Of a DNA stretch of 64,000 bases, positions 34,719 through 44,071 are shown piece after piece (positions within the stretch are counted from its first letter, which is position 1; each line of letters begins with the position of its first letter). The position numbers and the translations under genes were made by a program. The DNA is from Mesorhizobium sp. RMAD-H1 (lineage in GTDB: Bacteria; Pseudomonadota; Alphaproteobacteria; Rhizobiales; Rhizobiaceae). The stretch lies in assembly GCF_014191375.1 (NCBI RefSeq), contig NZ_JACHWN010000007.1, positions 186,001 to 250,000 of the forward strand, in the 5' to 3' direction. Below the pieces are notes generated by a model. The model was not told the origin of the DNA, did not search any database, and saw only the letters and a list, made by a program, of their open reading frames with translations.

Positions 34719-35107
34719 GCTGGTACTCCGTATCCTGCAAATTTTCCCATTACAGCCATACATGCTCAGCCATGCCAAAAAAGTGCGCGCCCAGATTATT
34801 TTATTCGCTCAATGACGCACAATAAGCTTCACAGTGCGAATATCTGGCCGATGTCACAACGCGCTTTCAGGCGAGGGAGTCCCCTTGCCTAAAGCCCCCA
34901 TCCGGGAACTTGCGCCGCTACGCTGCCCGATTTGGGATTGCGGACGACGCAGGCTGAAACCAAACCAGCTTCATATTGCGTCAGTGAATCGAAGGCTGCG
35001 AACTTGCGGCTTCGGCCTCTTTCGGTCGATCAATGAGGGCAACCGTCGGGAATATGGGAGTTTATCTCTCCCGGCATAGAACAATCTCGTTCAAGAGGGT
35101 CGATCAC
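34719..35107. promoter_or_regulatory. Divergent intergenic region ahead of the catabolic cluster
   Basis: About 390 bases without a credible gene. An inverted repeat GGGAG-N7-CTCCC (35056-35072) lies 36 bases before the ThDP-enzyme start and could be an operator. AGAGGGT near 35094-35100 is the ribosome binding site. An AT-rich block sits at 34795-34845. No definite promoter hexamers. Confidence 0.4.
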
Positions 35108-36910
35108 ATGAAGCTGACAGGCGGTCAGGTCGTTGCCAGGGCACTGAAAGAGTATGGTGTTGAATATGTCGCGGGCGTGCCAGGCCACGGCATCTGGTCG
35201 CTGTTCGACGCATTTTTGGAAGAAGGCTCTCAGATTCCTTTCATTCAGGTGATGCACGAGCAAAGCGCGGTTCACATTGCTGACGGCTACTATCGTGCTT
35301 CTGGTAAGCCGATGGCCTGTTCGACCTCCGTCGGCCCGGGCGCAGCCAATACCATCATCGGTCTGGCAACCGCCTACTGTGACTCCACCTCGCTCTTCTA
35401 TGTTTCCGGTTCGCCGCAGACCTACATGCATGGCCACGGCACCATGCAAGAGCTGGAGCGCCAACAGGACAACGCATTTCCACGCATCACCGAGCAGGTG
35501 ACCAAGCGTGCCTGGCAAGCAAATTCCGTGCAGGTCCTCCCAAGCATCATGCACCGTGCGTTTAGTGAAATGCTGACGGGCCGCCCGGGTCCTGTCCATG
35601 TCGAGGTTCCGATGGATGTTCAGGTTGAGGCGGCGGATGTCACCATTCATCCGCTGCAGAAGCGCCTGCCGGTCGGCATCGCCTATCCGGACCCGAAGGC
35701 CATCGAAGCTGCGGTGAAAGTTCTTCTGGGTGCCGAGCGTCCGGTCATCGTCGCCGGCGGCGGCGCGATTACGGCAAACGCCTCCGCCGAGTTGACGCGA
35801 CTGGCAGAAAAGCTCGGCGCGGCCGTTTCAACCACTTGGAACGGCAAGGGAGCTATCGCCGAGGACCACGCGCTGTTCATCGGAGCCGTTGGCCAGACGG
35901 GAACGACCTGTGGCAACAAGATCACGGCATCAGCCGACGTTGTCGTCTCGGTGGGCTGCCGCTTCACCGACTGGTCTGCCTCATCCTATGCCAAAGGCGT
36001 TTCCTTCTCGATCCCATCGGCCAAGCTGATCCACATCGATCTCGATCCGCGCGAGATCGGTAAGAATTACGAGACCGAGGTTGGCATCGTTGCCGATGCC
36101 AGGGTGACGCTCGAGGCGATCCTCTCGATGATTTCGGATGCCGAATCGCAAAGAATGTTATCGCGCCGTGAGACGTTCCTCGCCGATGTGCAAAAGGCCA
36201 AGGCTGATTGGCGCGCTCAGGTCGAACCGCGCGAAAACAGCCGAGAGACACCTTTCACCTCGCAACGCCCGCTCGTCGCCCTGCGCAAGGTTCTCGACCG
36301 CGACGGCATCGTTGTGGTCGGTTCGGGCAATACGCAAGGATCGGTCAAGCAGAGCTTTCCGGTCTACGAACCGCGCACGCATCTTACTTCCGGTTCCTAT
36401 TCGCCGATGGGCTGGGCCGTGCCGGCGGCGCTCGGTGCCAAGCTCGCCCGTCCGGATCGGCAGGTCGTGGCTATTGTCGGCGACGGCGACTTCATGATGT
36501 CGCTGCCCGAAATGGGCACCGCGGTTATGAACGGGATCAATGTCGTTTTCCTGGTGCTCAACAACCAGGGTTACATGTCAATCCGTGGTGGACAGCGCAA
36601 GTTCATGGGCCGTCACATCGCCTCTGAGTTCAACCACCACGCCGGCAATGGCGCTCCCTATTCGGCCGATATAGCCGCCTCCGCCCGCGCCTTCGGCCTT
36701 CAGGCCTGGAAAGCCGAAAAGGACGAGGACCTGGAAAGCAGCCTGAAGGCGGCGCTTGAATGCGGTGGCCCGGCTCTCGTCGAAGTTATGGTCTCGCGTG
36801 ATGCTGCAGGCCCGTTCGCCACCGGATGGTGGGATTTCCCGTCGCCGGCCTATTACGAAAAGGAACAGGTTTCCTACGCCGCGATGCGTGCTCGCGAACA
36901 GCACCTCTGA
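35108..36910 (+). CDS. ThDP-dependent acetolactate-synthase-like enzyme
   Basis: 600 residues with all three ThDP-enzyme domains. The N-terminal PYR domain has the ylide-activating Glu51 in MHEQSAVHIADGYYRASG. The central domain includes RPVIVAGGGA. The C-terminal PP domain has GDGDF (458-462) and NN (485-486), the Mg2+/diphosphate motif. ATG 35108 starts the conserved MKLTGGQVVARAL; earlier codons at 35033 are not supported. No small regulatory subunit gene is near, and the genes around are catabolic. A C-C cleaving or ligating role on an oxidised intermediate (compare IolD or Xsc) is therefore likelier than branched-chain amino acid synthesis. First gene of a plus-strand cluster. Confidence 0.88.
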   Translation: MKLTGGQVVARALKEYGVEYVAGVPGHGIWSLFDAFLEEGSQIPFIQVMHEQSAVHIADGYYRASGKPMACSTSVGPGAANTIIGLATAYCDSTSLFYVSGSPQTYMHGHGTMQELERQQDNAFPRITEQVTKRAWQANSVQVLPSIMHRAFSEMLTGRPGPVHVEVPMDVQVEAADVTIHPLQKRLPVGIAYPDPKAIEAAVKVLLGAERPVIVAGGGAITANASAELTRLAEKLGAAVSTTWNGKGAIAEDHALFIGAVGQTGTTCGNKITASADVVVSVGCRFTDWSASSYAKGVSFSIPSAKLIHIDLDPREIGKNYETEVGIVADARVTLEAILSMISDAESQRMLSRRETFLADVQKAKADWRAQVEPRENSRETPFTSQRPLVALRKVLDRDGIVVVGSGNTQGSVKQSFPVYEPRTHLTSGSYSPMGWAVPAALGAKLARPDRQVVAIVGDGDFMMSLPEMGTAVMNGINVVFLVLNNQGYMSIRGGQRKFMGRHIASEFNHHAGNGAPYSADIAASARAFGLQAWKAEKDEDLESSLKAALECGGPALVEVMVSRDAAGPFATGWWDFPSPAYYEKEQVSYAAMRAREQHL

Positions 36911-36923
36911 ACTTAGCGCGGAA

Positions 36924-36941
36924 GGGAGGCGCTGACCTCCC
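36924..36941. repeat. Short hairpin GGGAGG-N6-CCTCCC between ThDP-enzyme and HisD-like genes
   Basis: A perfect 6-bp stem fourteen bases after the ThDP-enzyme stop, with no T-tract. It is likely a weak attenuator or mRNA-stability element inside the cluster. Confidence 0.4.
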
Positions 36942-37003
36942 CTTACCTCCCAAAACAATGTTGGCACGGCGCTTATAGCGGCTGTGAACGAAGAGACTTC
37001 GTC

Positions 37004-38317
37004 ATGATCCGGCATATCAAAGCAGCTAGGACTTCCATTGAAGACGGTGGTCCCGACAGCGCGATCACCAAAGCAGTCGAGGCGATCCTTGCGAAGGTGA
37101 GGGAGCGCGGAGACGAGGCGGTTCGCGAATTGTCGGTTCAGTTCGACAACTTCGATCGCGACTCCTACCGGCTGACGAAAGAAGAGATCGCCGGTTGCAT
37201 TAATGCGTTGACCACGCGGGAGCGCGAGGACCTCGATTTCGCACAGGAGCAGATCCGTCGGTTCGCCGAGGTCCAGAAAGCCGCGCTGAAAGAGATCGAG
37301 GTCGAGACCTTGCCGGGTGTCGTTCTCGGCCACAAGAACGTGCCGATCCAGAATGTTGGATGCTATGTTCCCGGTGGCAAATATCCGCTGCTCGCGTCCG
37401 CCCATATGACGGTGCTGACGGCGCGCGTTGCCGGCTGCGAGCGGGTGATCACTTGCGCTCCTCCGTTCCAGGGCAAGATCGCCGAGAAGATCGTGGCCGC
37501 GCAGGCGCTTGCCGGCGCCGACGAGATCTATTGCCTTGGCGGTGTCCAGGCGATCGCTGCGATGGCCTATGGAACGGAGACGATCAAGCCGGTCGACATG
37601 CTGGCCGGGCCGGGGAATGCTTATGTGGCGGAAGCCAAGCGTCTGCTCTTCGGCCGCGTTGGCATCGATCTCTTTGCCGGCCCGACGGAAACATTGCTCA
37701 TCGCGGACGACAGCGTCGACGGCGAGCTGGTGGCGACGGACCTGCTTGGCCAGGCAGAACATGGCGTCAACTCGCCCTCTGTTCTCATCACCAACTCAGA
37801 AAGGCTGGCGCGCGACACGCTCGTCGAGATCGAGCGTCTTCTGAAAGTCCTGCCGACAGCAGCTATTGCGGGTAAGGCCTGGGAAGACTTCGGCGAGATC
37901 ATCTTATGCGACACGATCGAGGAAATGCTGGCCGAAGGCGATCGCGTGGCCTCCGAACACGTGCAGGTCATGACCCGTGATCCGGATTATTTCCTCGAAA
38001 ACATGACAAATTACGGCGCACTCTTTCTCGGCGCCCGCACCAACGTCGCCTTTGGCGACAAGGTGATCGGCACCAATCATACCCTGCCCACCAACAAGGC
38101 GGCACGCTACACCGGCGGCCTCTGGGTTGGAAAATTCCTGAAGACCTGCACCTACCAGAAGGTCCTGACCGACGAGGCCTCCGCCATGATCGGAGCCTAC
38201 GGTTCACGCCTCTGTCTGATGGAAGGCTTCGCCGGTCATGCCGAGCAGGCGAACATCCGCGTCCGACGCTACGGCGGGAGAGATGTCGGCTACGCCATGC
38301 CCGTCGAACCCAATTAA
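37004..38317 (+). CDS. Histidinol-dehydrogenase-family zinc enzyme in a catabolic context
   Basis: 437-residue HisD-fold NAD-dependent dehydrogenase. Residues matching E. coli HisD zinc ligands and catalytic pair are all present: Gln250 and His253 (GQAEHG), Glu318 and His319 (SEHVQ), Asp352 (FGDKV) and His412 (AGHAEQA). It is thus probably active in oxidising a primary alcohol to an acid. No histidine genes are near. Paralogues such as HpsN oxidise non-histidinol alcohols, so a role in the local sugar/alcohol catabolism is more likely than histidine synthesis. ATG 37004 follows GAAGAGA. Confidence 0.9.
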   Translation: MIRHIKAARTSIEDGGPDSAITKAVEAILAKVRERGDEAVRELSVQFDNFDRDSYRLTKEEIAGCINALTTREREDLDFAQEQIRRFAEVQKAALKEIEVETLPGVVLGHKNVPIQNVGCYVPGGKYPLLASAHMTVLTARVAGCERVITCAPPFQGKIAEKIVAAQALAGADEIYCLGGVQAIAAMAYGTETIKPVDMLAGPGNAYVAEAKRLLFGRVGIDLFAGPTETLLIADDSVDGELVATDLLGQAEHGVNSPSVLITNSERLARDTLVEIERLLKVLPTAAIAGKAWEDFGEIILCDTIEEMLAEGDRVASEHVQVMTRDPDYFLENMTNYGALFLGARTNVAFGDKVIGTNHTLPTNKAARYTGGLWVGKFLKTCTYQKVLTDEASAMIGAYGSRLCLMEGFAGHAEQANIRVRRYGGRDVGYAMPVEPN

Positions 38318-38376
38318 CAGCGGCGCAAAAGAGCCCGCCAAGGGCCGCGATCAAACCAACCAGAGAGGATGAAACC

Positions 38377-39624
38377 ATGTCTAAATTCATTGCCACAGCT
38401 CTTGCGGCGACCATGCTCATGCCAATAGCCGCCCGAGCAGAAGGCCAGATCGAGGTTCTGCATCACTGGGTCTCGCAGAGCGAAGTCGAGGCCCTCAACG
38501 TCATTCGCAAGGCACTCGAAGCCAAGGGATTTCAGTGGAAGGATTCGGCGGTCGGCGGGATGAGCGGCGCAAACGCGCAGCAGGCGCTCCGTGCCCGTCT
38601 GACGGCAGGCGACCCGCCGGGGGCTATGCAGTTTCTTGGCTGGGAAGGTGTGCAATGGGCTGAACAGGGCGTCGTTCGCGACCTAAACGATCTTGCTCAG
38701 GCGGGCGGCTGGCGGGAAGCGCTTGCACCGCAGCTTCTGCCGTTCGTGACCTCGGGCGAGGCCTTTATCGCCGCACCGATCAACATGCATCGCCAGAACT
38801 GGGTTTGGGCCAACAAGAAGATCTTCGACGACGCCGGCATCGCCGTGCCGAAGACCTGGGCCGAACTGATCGGGGCTGGCAAGAAGCTGAAGGAAAAGGG
38901 CGTCGTTGCGGTCGCAATGGGCGACGAGCCGTGGCAGATCGGGATCGTCTTCGACGCGCTTCTGTCCGACATCAACGGGCCGGAATTCTACCAGAAGACG
39001 GCGGTTGACCTTGACCCTGAGGCACTCGGCAGCCCGGAGATGGTGAAGGTTTTCGATACGCTGCGTGAGATCCGTGGTCTCGTCGACGACAATTTTGTCG
39101 GCCGGGACTGGGCCGTGGCCACGGGAATGGTTATCAACGGCGAAGCCGCCATGCAGTTCATGGGTGACTGGGCGAAGGGTGAGTTCCTCGCCAAGGGCCT
39201 GAAGCCCAATCAGGATTTCTACTGCTTCGCCACGCCCGGCAAAGTGACCTCCTTCCAGTATCTCGTCGACAGTTTCGGCATGTTCACCGTGAAGGACGAG
39301 ACCGTACAGCAGGCTCAGGTCGCGCTCGCCGAGACGATCATGGACCCCGCGGTCCAGAAGGGTTTCAACCTCATCAAGGGTTCCATTCCAGCCCGTAACG
39401 ACGTCTCAGTCGACGATTTCGACGATTGTGCCAAGCTTGGCTTCCAGGAGCGCGCGACCGCTATCGAGAAGGGCAGCATGCAAGGGGCGATGACACACGG
39501 CTTTGCCGCGAAGCCGGAATTCGCTTCCGTCTTCAGCGACGTGGCAGCGCAATTCTTTGTCGGCAAGATGAGCTCGGAGGACGCCGTGAAGATGCTGGTC
39601 TCCGGCATCGACAACGCCCGATAA
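38377..39624 (+). CDS. Sugar ABC transporter substrate-binding protein (GtsA-like)
   Basis: 415-residue periplasmic binding protein. Signal peptide MSKFIATALAATMLMPIAARA, mature start EGQIEVLHHWVSQSEVEAL. The HHW-S-E opening, WEGVQWAEQGVVRDLNDL and INMHRQNWVWANKKIF match the glucose/mannose-type SBP_bac_1 group found in rhizobia and pseudomonads. AGAGAGGATG precedes ATG 38377. Followed by two permeases and an ATPase, forming a full importer for the cluster's substrate, probably a hexose, oxidised sugar or glycoside. Confidence 0.92.
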   Translation: MSKFIATALAATMLMPIAARAEGQIEVLHHWVSQSEVEALNVIRKALEAKGFQWKDSAVGGMSGANAQQALRARLTAGDPPGAMQFLGWEGVQWAEQGVVRDLNDLAQAGGWREALAPQLLPFVTSGEAFIAAPINMHRQNWVWANKKIFDDAGIAVPKTWAELIGAGKKLKEKGVVAVAMGDEPWQIGIVFDALLSDINGPEFYQKTAVDLDPEALGSPEMVKVFDTLREIRGLVDDNFVGRDWAVATGMVINGEAAMQFMGDWAKGEFLAKGLKPNQDFYCFATPGKVTSFQYLVDSFGMFTVKDETVQQAQVALAETIMDPAVQKGFNLIKGSIPARNDVSVDDFDDCAKLGFQERATAIEKGSMQGAMTHGFAAKPEFASVFSDVAAQFFVGKMSSEDAVKMLVSGIDNAR

Positions 39625-39692
39625 CCCGAAACGCCACCCCGGAGGAGCCGCACCTGTGGCTTCTCCAGAATGCCCGCCATCGGAGCTGACCC

Positions 39693-40586
39693 ATGAGCGC
39701 CTTTACGCGCATGTCCTCGCGATTGGCAGGCTGGCTACCGCGCCTCGTCGTCGCTCCCAGCCTGCTTGTCGTCATCGTCACGGTCTACCTGTTCATTCTC
39801 TGGACTGGGGTGATCTCCGTGACCTCGTCGAAATTCGTGCCAACCTACGATTTCGTGGGCTTGGATCAATATGTCCGCCTATGGGCAACGCCCCGTTGGC
39901 ACACTGCTGTCGCCAATCTCTTCATCTTCTCGGCGCTTTTCCTGGCACTCTCCACCGGCCTCGGGCTGCTGATGGCGATTTTGCTCGACCAGAATATTCG
40001 GGCCGAAGGGGCGCTCCGCGCGATCTATCTCTATCCGATGGCCCTCTCGTTCATCGTGACGGGAACCGCCTGGAAGTGGATCATGAACCCAGGTCTTGGC
40101 ATCCAGAAGGTCGTCAACGATCTTGGATGGATGGCCTTCCGCTTCGACTGGATCACCGATCCGCAAATGGCGATCTATACCGTCGTGGTGGCTGGCGTCT
40201 GGCAATCCTCAGGCTTCGCCATGGCAATCTTCCTTGCCGGCCTGCGTGGGATCGACAATTCCGTCATTAAGGCCGCGCAGATCGAAGGCGCTTCGTTGCC
40301 GTTGATCTACCGGCAGATCATCATTCCCATGCTGCGCCCGGCCATGCTGAGCGTCATCGTCCTTCTCAGCTACATCGCCATCAAGAGCTTCGACCTGGTG
40401 CTGGCGCTGACCAATGGCGGGCCGGGCACTGCGACCGAGTTGCCGTCGACCTTCATGTTCTCCGCCACCTTTCGGCGAAACCAGATGGGGGTTGGCGCGG
40501 CAAGCGCCGTGATGATGCTCATGACCGTTGCGGCCATCATCATTCCCTACCTCTATTCCGAACTCCGGGAGCAGAAAAATGGCTGA
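39693..40586 (+). CDS. Sugar ABC transporter permease (GtsB/MalF-type)
   Basis: 297-residue inner-membrane permease with six hydrophobic segments (VVAPSLLVVIVTVYLFILW first) and the EAA loop AAQIEGASLPLIYRQIIIPMLRP. The TNGGPGTATE-type loop near the C-terminus is typical of this subfamily. ATG 39693 has GGAG seven bases upstream. Its 3' end overlaps the second permease by eight bases. Confidence 0.93.
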   Translation: MSAFTRMSSRLAGWLPRLVVAPSLLVVIVTVYLFILWTGVISVTSSKFVPTYDFVGLDQYVRLWATPRWHTAVANLFIFSALFLALSTGLGLLMAILLDQNIRAEGALRAIYLYPMALSFIVTGTAWKWIMNPGLGIQKVVNDLGWMAFRFDWITDPQMAIYTVVVAGVWQSSGFAMAIFLAGLRGIDNSVIKAAQIEGASLPLIYRQIIIPMLRPAMLSVIVLLSYIAIKSFDLVLALTNGGPGTATELPSTFMFSATFRRNQMGVGAASAVMMLMTVAAIIIPYLYSELREQKNG

Positions 40587-41454
40587 AGCCCTCTCCCACT
40601 CCGGCAAGGGGCGGCTCGGCCGCATGGTCGTCTACGGATGCCTCATCGTCGTCGCACTTGTCTATCTGATGCCGCTCTGGGTCATGGTGATGACGTCGTT
40701 GAAGCCGCTCGACGAGATCTATAGCGGCTCGTTCATCGGCTTGCCGAAAATCGTCACACTCGATGCCTGGCGGGCGGCATGGTCCGAAGCCTGCATCGGC
40801 ACCGAATGCACTGGCCTGAAGCCCTATTTCGTCAACTCGCTGCTGATGGTGATTCCAGCGGTTGCGCTGTCGACCGGCATCGGAGCGATCAATGGATACA
40901 TCCTCACGAAGTGGAAGTTTCCCGGCGCGAATTTCGTTTTTGGCCTGCTGCTGTTTGGCTGCTTCCTGCCATACCAGGCGATCCTCATTCCCATGGCCCG
41001 CACGCTCGGCTTTCTGGGGCTCGCCGGCTCTATCCCGGGCCTTGTCGCGGTGCACGCCTCATACGGGATCTGCTTCACGACGCTGTTCTTCCGGAACTAT
41101 TTCGTGTCGCTACCCGATGAGCTGACGAAGGCGGCGATGGTCGATGGCGCGGGTTTCTTCCGGATTTTCTGGAGTGTGATCCTGCCGACCTCGATTCCGA
41201 TCATCGTCGTGTCCTGCATCTGGCAGTTCACGCAAATCTGGAACGATTTCCTCTTTGGCGTCTCGTTCACGTCAGGCTCCAGCAGTCCCATTACGGTGGC
41301 GCTCAACAATATCGTCAACGTGACTACCGGTCGCAAGCAATACAACGTCGACATGGCTGCCGCCATGATCGCCGCCATTCCAACATTGGTCGTCTACATT
41401 GTCGCGGGCCGCTATTTTGTCCGCGGGCTGACGGCCGGAGCCGTGAAAGGCTGA
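40579..41454 (+). CDS. Sugar ABC transporter permease (GtsC/MalG-type)
   Basis: 291-residue permease, six hydrophobic segments. MPLWVMVMTSLKPLDEI near the start and the EAA loop KAAMVDGAGFFRIFWSVILPTSIPI identify the MalG class. The N-terminal start ATG 40579 overlaps the preceding gene; GGGAGCAG lies just upstream. It contains an insert with two Cys residues (CIGTECTGLKPYF), as in GtsC-type proteins. Confidence 0.93.
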   Translation: MAEALSHSGKGRLGRMVVYGCLIVVALVYLMPLWVMVMTSLKPLDEIYSGSFIGLPKIVTLDAWRAAWSEACIGTECTGLKPYFVNSLLMVIPAVALSTGIGAINGYILTKWKFPGANFVFGLLLFGCFLPYQAILIPMARTLGFLGLAGSIPGLVAVHASYGICFTTLFFRNYFVSLPDELTKAAMVDGAGFFRIFWSVILPTSIPIIVVSCIWQFTQIWNDFLFGVSFTSGSSSPITVALNNIVNVTTGRKQYNVDMAAAMIAAIPTLVVYIVAGRYFVRGLTAGAVKG

Positions 41455-41457
41455 GCC

Positions 41458-42558
41458 ATGTCCACTCTTGAAATCGATCGCGTCCGCAAGGCTTACGGCC
41501 AATTAGAGGTTCTGAAGGAGGTGTCGATCTCCATCGGAACCGGCGATTTCCTTGTGCTGCTCGGACCTTCCGGCTGCGGCAAGTCCACGCTGCTCAACAT
41601 GATCGCCGGCCTGGAAACGATCACCGGCGGTGAAATCCGTATCGCCGGAAAGACAGTCAACGACCTCTCGCCCAAGGATCGGGACATCGCCATGGTGTTC
41701 CAGTCCTATGCGCTATACCCGACCATGACCGTACGCCAGAACATCGAGTTCGGCATGAAGATCCGCAGGATCGCCCAAGCGGATCGCGACAAGGCTGTGA
41801 AAACGGCGTCGGACCTCCTGCAGATCACCCACCTTTTGGATCGTAAACCCTCTCAGCTCTCAGGTGGCCAGCGCCAGCGTGTCGCCATGGGACGGGCGAT
41901 CGTGCGGGAGCCGAAACTGTTCCTGTTTGACGAACCGCTGTCGAACCTCGACGCCAAGCTGCGCGTCGATATGCGCACTGAGATCAAGCGCCTGCATGCC
42001 CGCCTCGGCACGACCATCGTCTATGTCACCCATGACCAGATCGAGGCCATGACACTCGCCACGCGCGTCGCTGTAATGAAGGATGGTGTGGTGCAGCAGC
42101 TGGGCGATCCGCAGGCCGTCTATGACCGGCCTGCCAATGTCTATGTTGCGCGCTTCGTCGGCTCTCCGGCGATGAACATCGTGCCTGCGGTTCTCGAGGT
42201 CGAAGGTACCACGGCTACGGCCGTGGTCGATGTCCCCCGACGGTCAGCAGCGCGGATCGGTGGCATTTCGCTTTCCGCGCAAGCGCTACGCCGCTACGCA
42301 GGCAAGAAGGTGCTGGTCGGCATCCGCCCGGAAAATTTCTCCATCGCCTCAGCCGCTACCGGTCCATCGCTGACCGTGGATTTCGACGTCGTGGAACCGA
42401 CGGGACCGGATACGTTGGCTGTCTTCCAGCTGGGCGGCGTCGAGGTGACCGCCCGTCTACCGCCGAGGCAAGCCCATGCGGGACGGGAGGCTGTGCTGGC
42501 AGTCGACACGACCAAGATCGTGCTCTTCGACGGTGAAACCGAAACGCGCATTGACTGA
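41458..42558 (+). CDS. Sugar ABC transporter ATP-binding protein (UgpC/MsmK-type)
   Basis: 366-residue ATPase of the carbohydrate importer. Walker [10 protein letters not shown] (about 36-44), Q-loop VFQSYALYP, signature LSGGQRQR, Walker [14 protein letters not shown]-loop YVTHDQ. C-terminal TOBE-type domain with [10 protein letters not shown]. It starts three bases after the permease stop. These ATPases sometimes serve several importers. Confidence 0.95.
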   Translation: MSTLEIDRVRKAYGQLEVLKEVSISIGTGDFLVLLGPSGCGKSTLLNMIAGLETITGGEIRIAGKTVNDLSPKDRDIAMVFQSYALYPTMTVRQNIEFGMKIRRIAQADRDKAVKTASDLLQITHLLDRKPSQLSGGQRQRVAMGRAIVREPKLFLFDEPLSNLDAKLRVDMRTEIKRLHARLGTTIVYVTHDQIEAMTLATRVAVMKDGVVQQLGDPQAVYDRPANVYVARFVGSPAMNIVPAVLEVEGTTATAVVDVPRRSAARIGGISLSAQALRRYAGKKVLVGIRPENFSIASAATGPSLTVDFDVVEPTGPDTLAVFQLGGVEVTARLPPRQAHAGREAVLAVDTTKIVLFDGETETRID

Positions 42559-42568
42559 AAGACTTCTC

Positions 42569-44071
42569 ATGATCCAGGCGGCAGACATTGTCATCATCGG
42601 TTCGGGCGTGGGCGGAGCCTCCCTGGCGTACAGCCTTGCGCCTTCGGGCCTCAGGATCGTCATTCTCGAGCGGGGCGCGCATCTTCAGGACAGCCCCGAA
42701 GCACGTGATGACGTGGCAATCTTCCAGAAGGGTTTTTACCGCTCGTCCGAGGAATGGCTGGGCACGGACGGCGAAAGTTTCCTGCCTGGCAATTACTACT
42801 ATGTTGGTGGCAACTCGAAATTCTTCGGCGCGGTCATGTATCGCTACCGCCGCGAGGACTTTACGCCGCGCCGCCACATGGACGGCGTGTCTCCCGGCTG
42901 GCCGCTGTCCTATGAGGATTTGTCGCCTTGGTATGATGCGGCTGAGCAGATATTCCGGGTGCGGGGTTCTGTCACTGGTGACCCTACGGAGCCGCCGCAC
43001 GAAAAACCCTACGGCTATCCGCCGGTTCCCGACGAACCGGCAGTCGCCGTCGTCCGCCGCCGGCTGGAAAAGGCCGGTGTCCATCCAGCGCCGCTACCGC
43101 TGTCGATCGATATCGACGCCTGGCTAAAACGGGCCAAGACGGGCTGGGACGCCTTCCCCAACACGGGACTGGGCAAGATCGACGCTGAGGTCGGGCCGCT
43201 GGCAAGTGCGCTTGCGCATCCGAATGTCAGCGTCGTGACAGGCGCGAATGTGGCCCACCTGGAAACCGATGGCAGCGGGTGCCGGGTCATTGCCGCCGTC
43301 TACGAGAGGAATGGCGCGGAACACAGGATCTCAGCTGACAGGTTTGTGATCGCAGCAGGTGCAGTCCAGACTGCGGCGCTGCTTCTGCGATCGGCAAACC
43401 GGGTGCACCCTGCAGGTCTTGGCAACAGTTCGGACCAACTCGGCCGCAACTTCATGAACCATAACACGACGGCGATGCTGACCATAGATCCCTTCGTTCG
43501 CAACACCTGCGTCTATCAAAAGACGATCGCCTTCAATGATTTCTACAACGACGACAACGAATATGGTTTTCCGCTGGGCAATGTGCAGCTTCTAGGCCAT
43601 ATCACCGGCAACATTCTAAAGGCCAATTTCCCTGTTGCTGCGCCGGCCTGGCTGACGTGGCTCATTGCCCGACATGCTTATGGCTGGTTTCTTACGAGCG
43701 AGGACCTGCCGAATCCCGAAAGCCGTGTGATGATCCGAAACGGCCGCATCGTCATGCACTGGGTCCGAAGCAACATGCGCGCGCACGAAGCGCTGATTGC
43801 GAAGACGCGGGCGGTAATGCGCAAGGCCGGCTTCCCGATCGTACTGACGCATACGTTTGGCCGCAAGACCACATCTCATCAATGCGGGACGGCCCGCATG
43901 GGCACCGATCCCCGCAATTCGGTGGTCAATCTCGATTGCCGCAGCCATGACGTTGATAACCTCTACATCACCGACGCATCCATTTTGCCGACCTCTGCTG
44001 CGGTCAATCCGGCTCTTACAGTCGCGGCCCTTGCAATCAGGGCCGGCAAATCCATTGCAGGAGGCAACTGA
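42569..44071 (+). CDS. GMC-family FAD oxidoreductase (first of tandem pair)
   Basis: About 500 residues. FAD-binding Rossmann motif IVIIGSGVGGASLAYSL...IVILERG at the N-terminus. The second FAD motif region is DRFVIAAGAVQTAALLLRS. C-terminal active-site region: SHQCGTARMG with conserved His, then YITDASILPTSAAVNPALTVAALAIRAG. It resembles GMC dehydrogenases of the gluconate/fructose-dehydrogenase type that pass electrons to a carrier. No signal peptide. ATG 42569 is eleven bases after the ATPase stop. The stop overlaps the next GMC gene by one base. Likely oxidises a sugar or alcohol taken up by the adjacent importer. Confidence 0.9.
   Translation: MIQAADIVIIGSGVGGASLAYSLAPSGLRIVILERGAHLQDSPEARDDVAIFQKGFYRSSEEWLGTDGESFLPGNYYYVGGNSKFFGAVMYRYRREDFTPRRHMDGVSPGWPLSYEDLSPWYDAAEQIFRVRGSVTGDPTEPPHEKPYGYPPVPDEPAVAVVRRRLEKAGVHPAPLPLSIDIDAWLKRAKTGWDAFPNTGLGKIDAEVGPLASALAHPNVSVVTGANVAHLETDGSGCRVIAAVYERNGAEHRISADRFVIAAGAVQTAALLLRSANRVHPAGLGNSSDQLGRNFMNHNTTAMLTIDPFVRNTCVYQKTIAFNDFYNDDNEYGFPLGNVQLLGHITGNILKANFPVAAPAWLTWLIARHAYGWFLTSEDLPNPESRVMIRNGRIVMHWVRSNMRAHEALIAKTRAVMRKAGFPIVLTHTFGRKTTSHQCGTARMGTDPRNSVVNLDCRSHDVDNLYITDASILPTSAAVNPALTVAALAIRAGKSIAGGN

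Noticed and set aside
34834-35079. Short plus-strand open frame before the ThDP-enzyme gene
   Set aside because: No ribosome binding site, Arg-rich random composition, inside an expected promoter region.
36578-37762. 394-codon minus-strand open frame
   Set aside because: Antisense to the ThDP-enzyme and HisD-like genes, both with complete active-site motifs; no recognisable domain.
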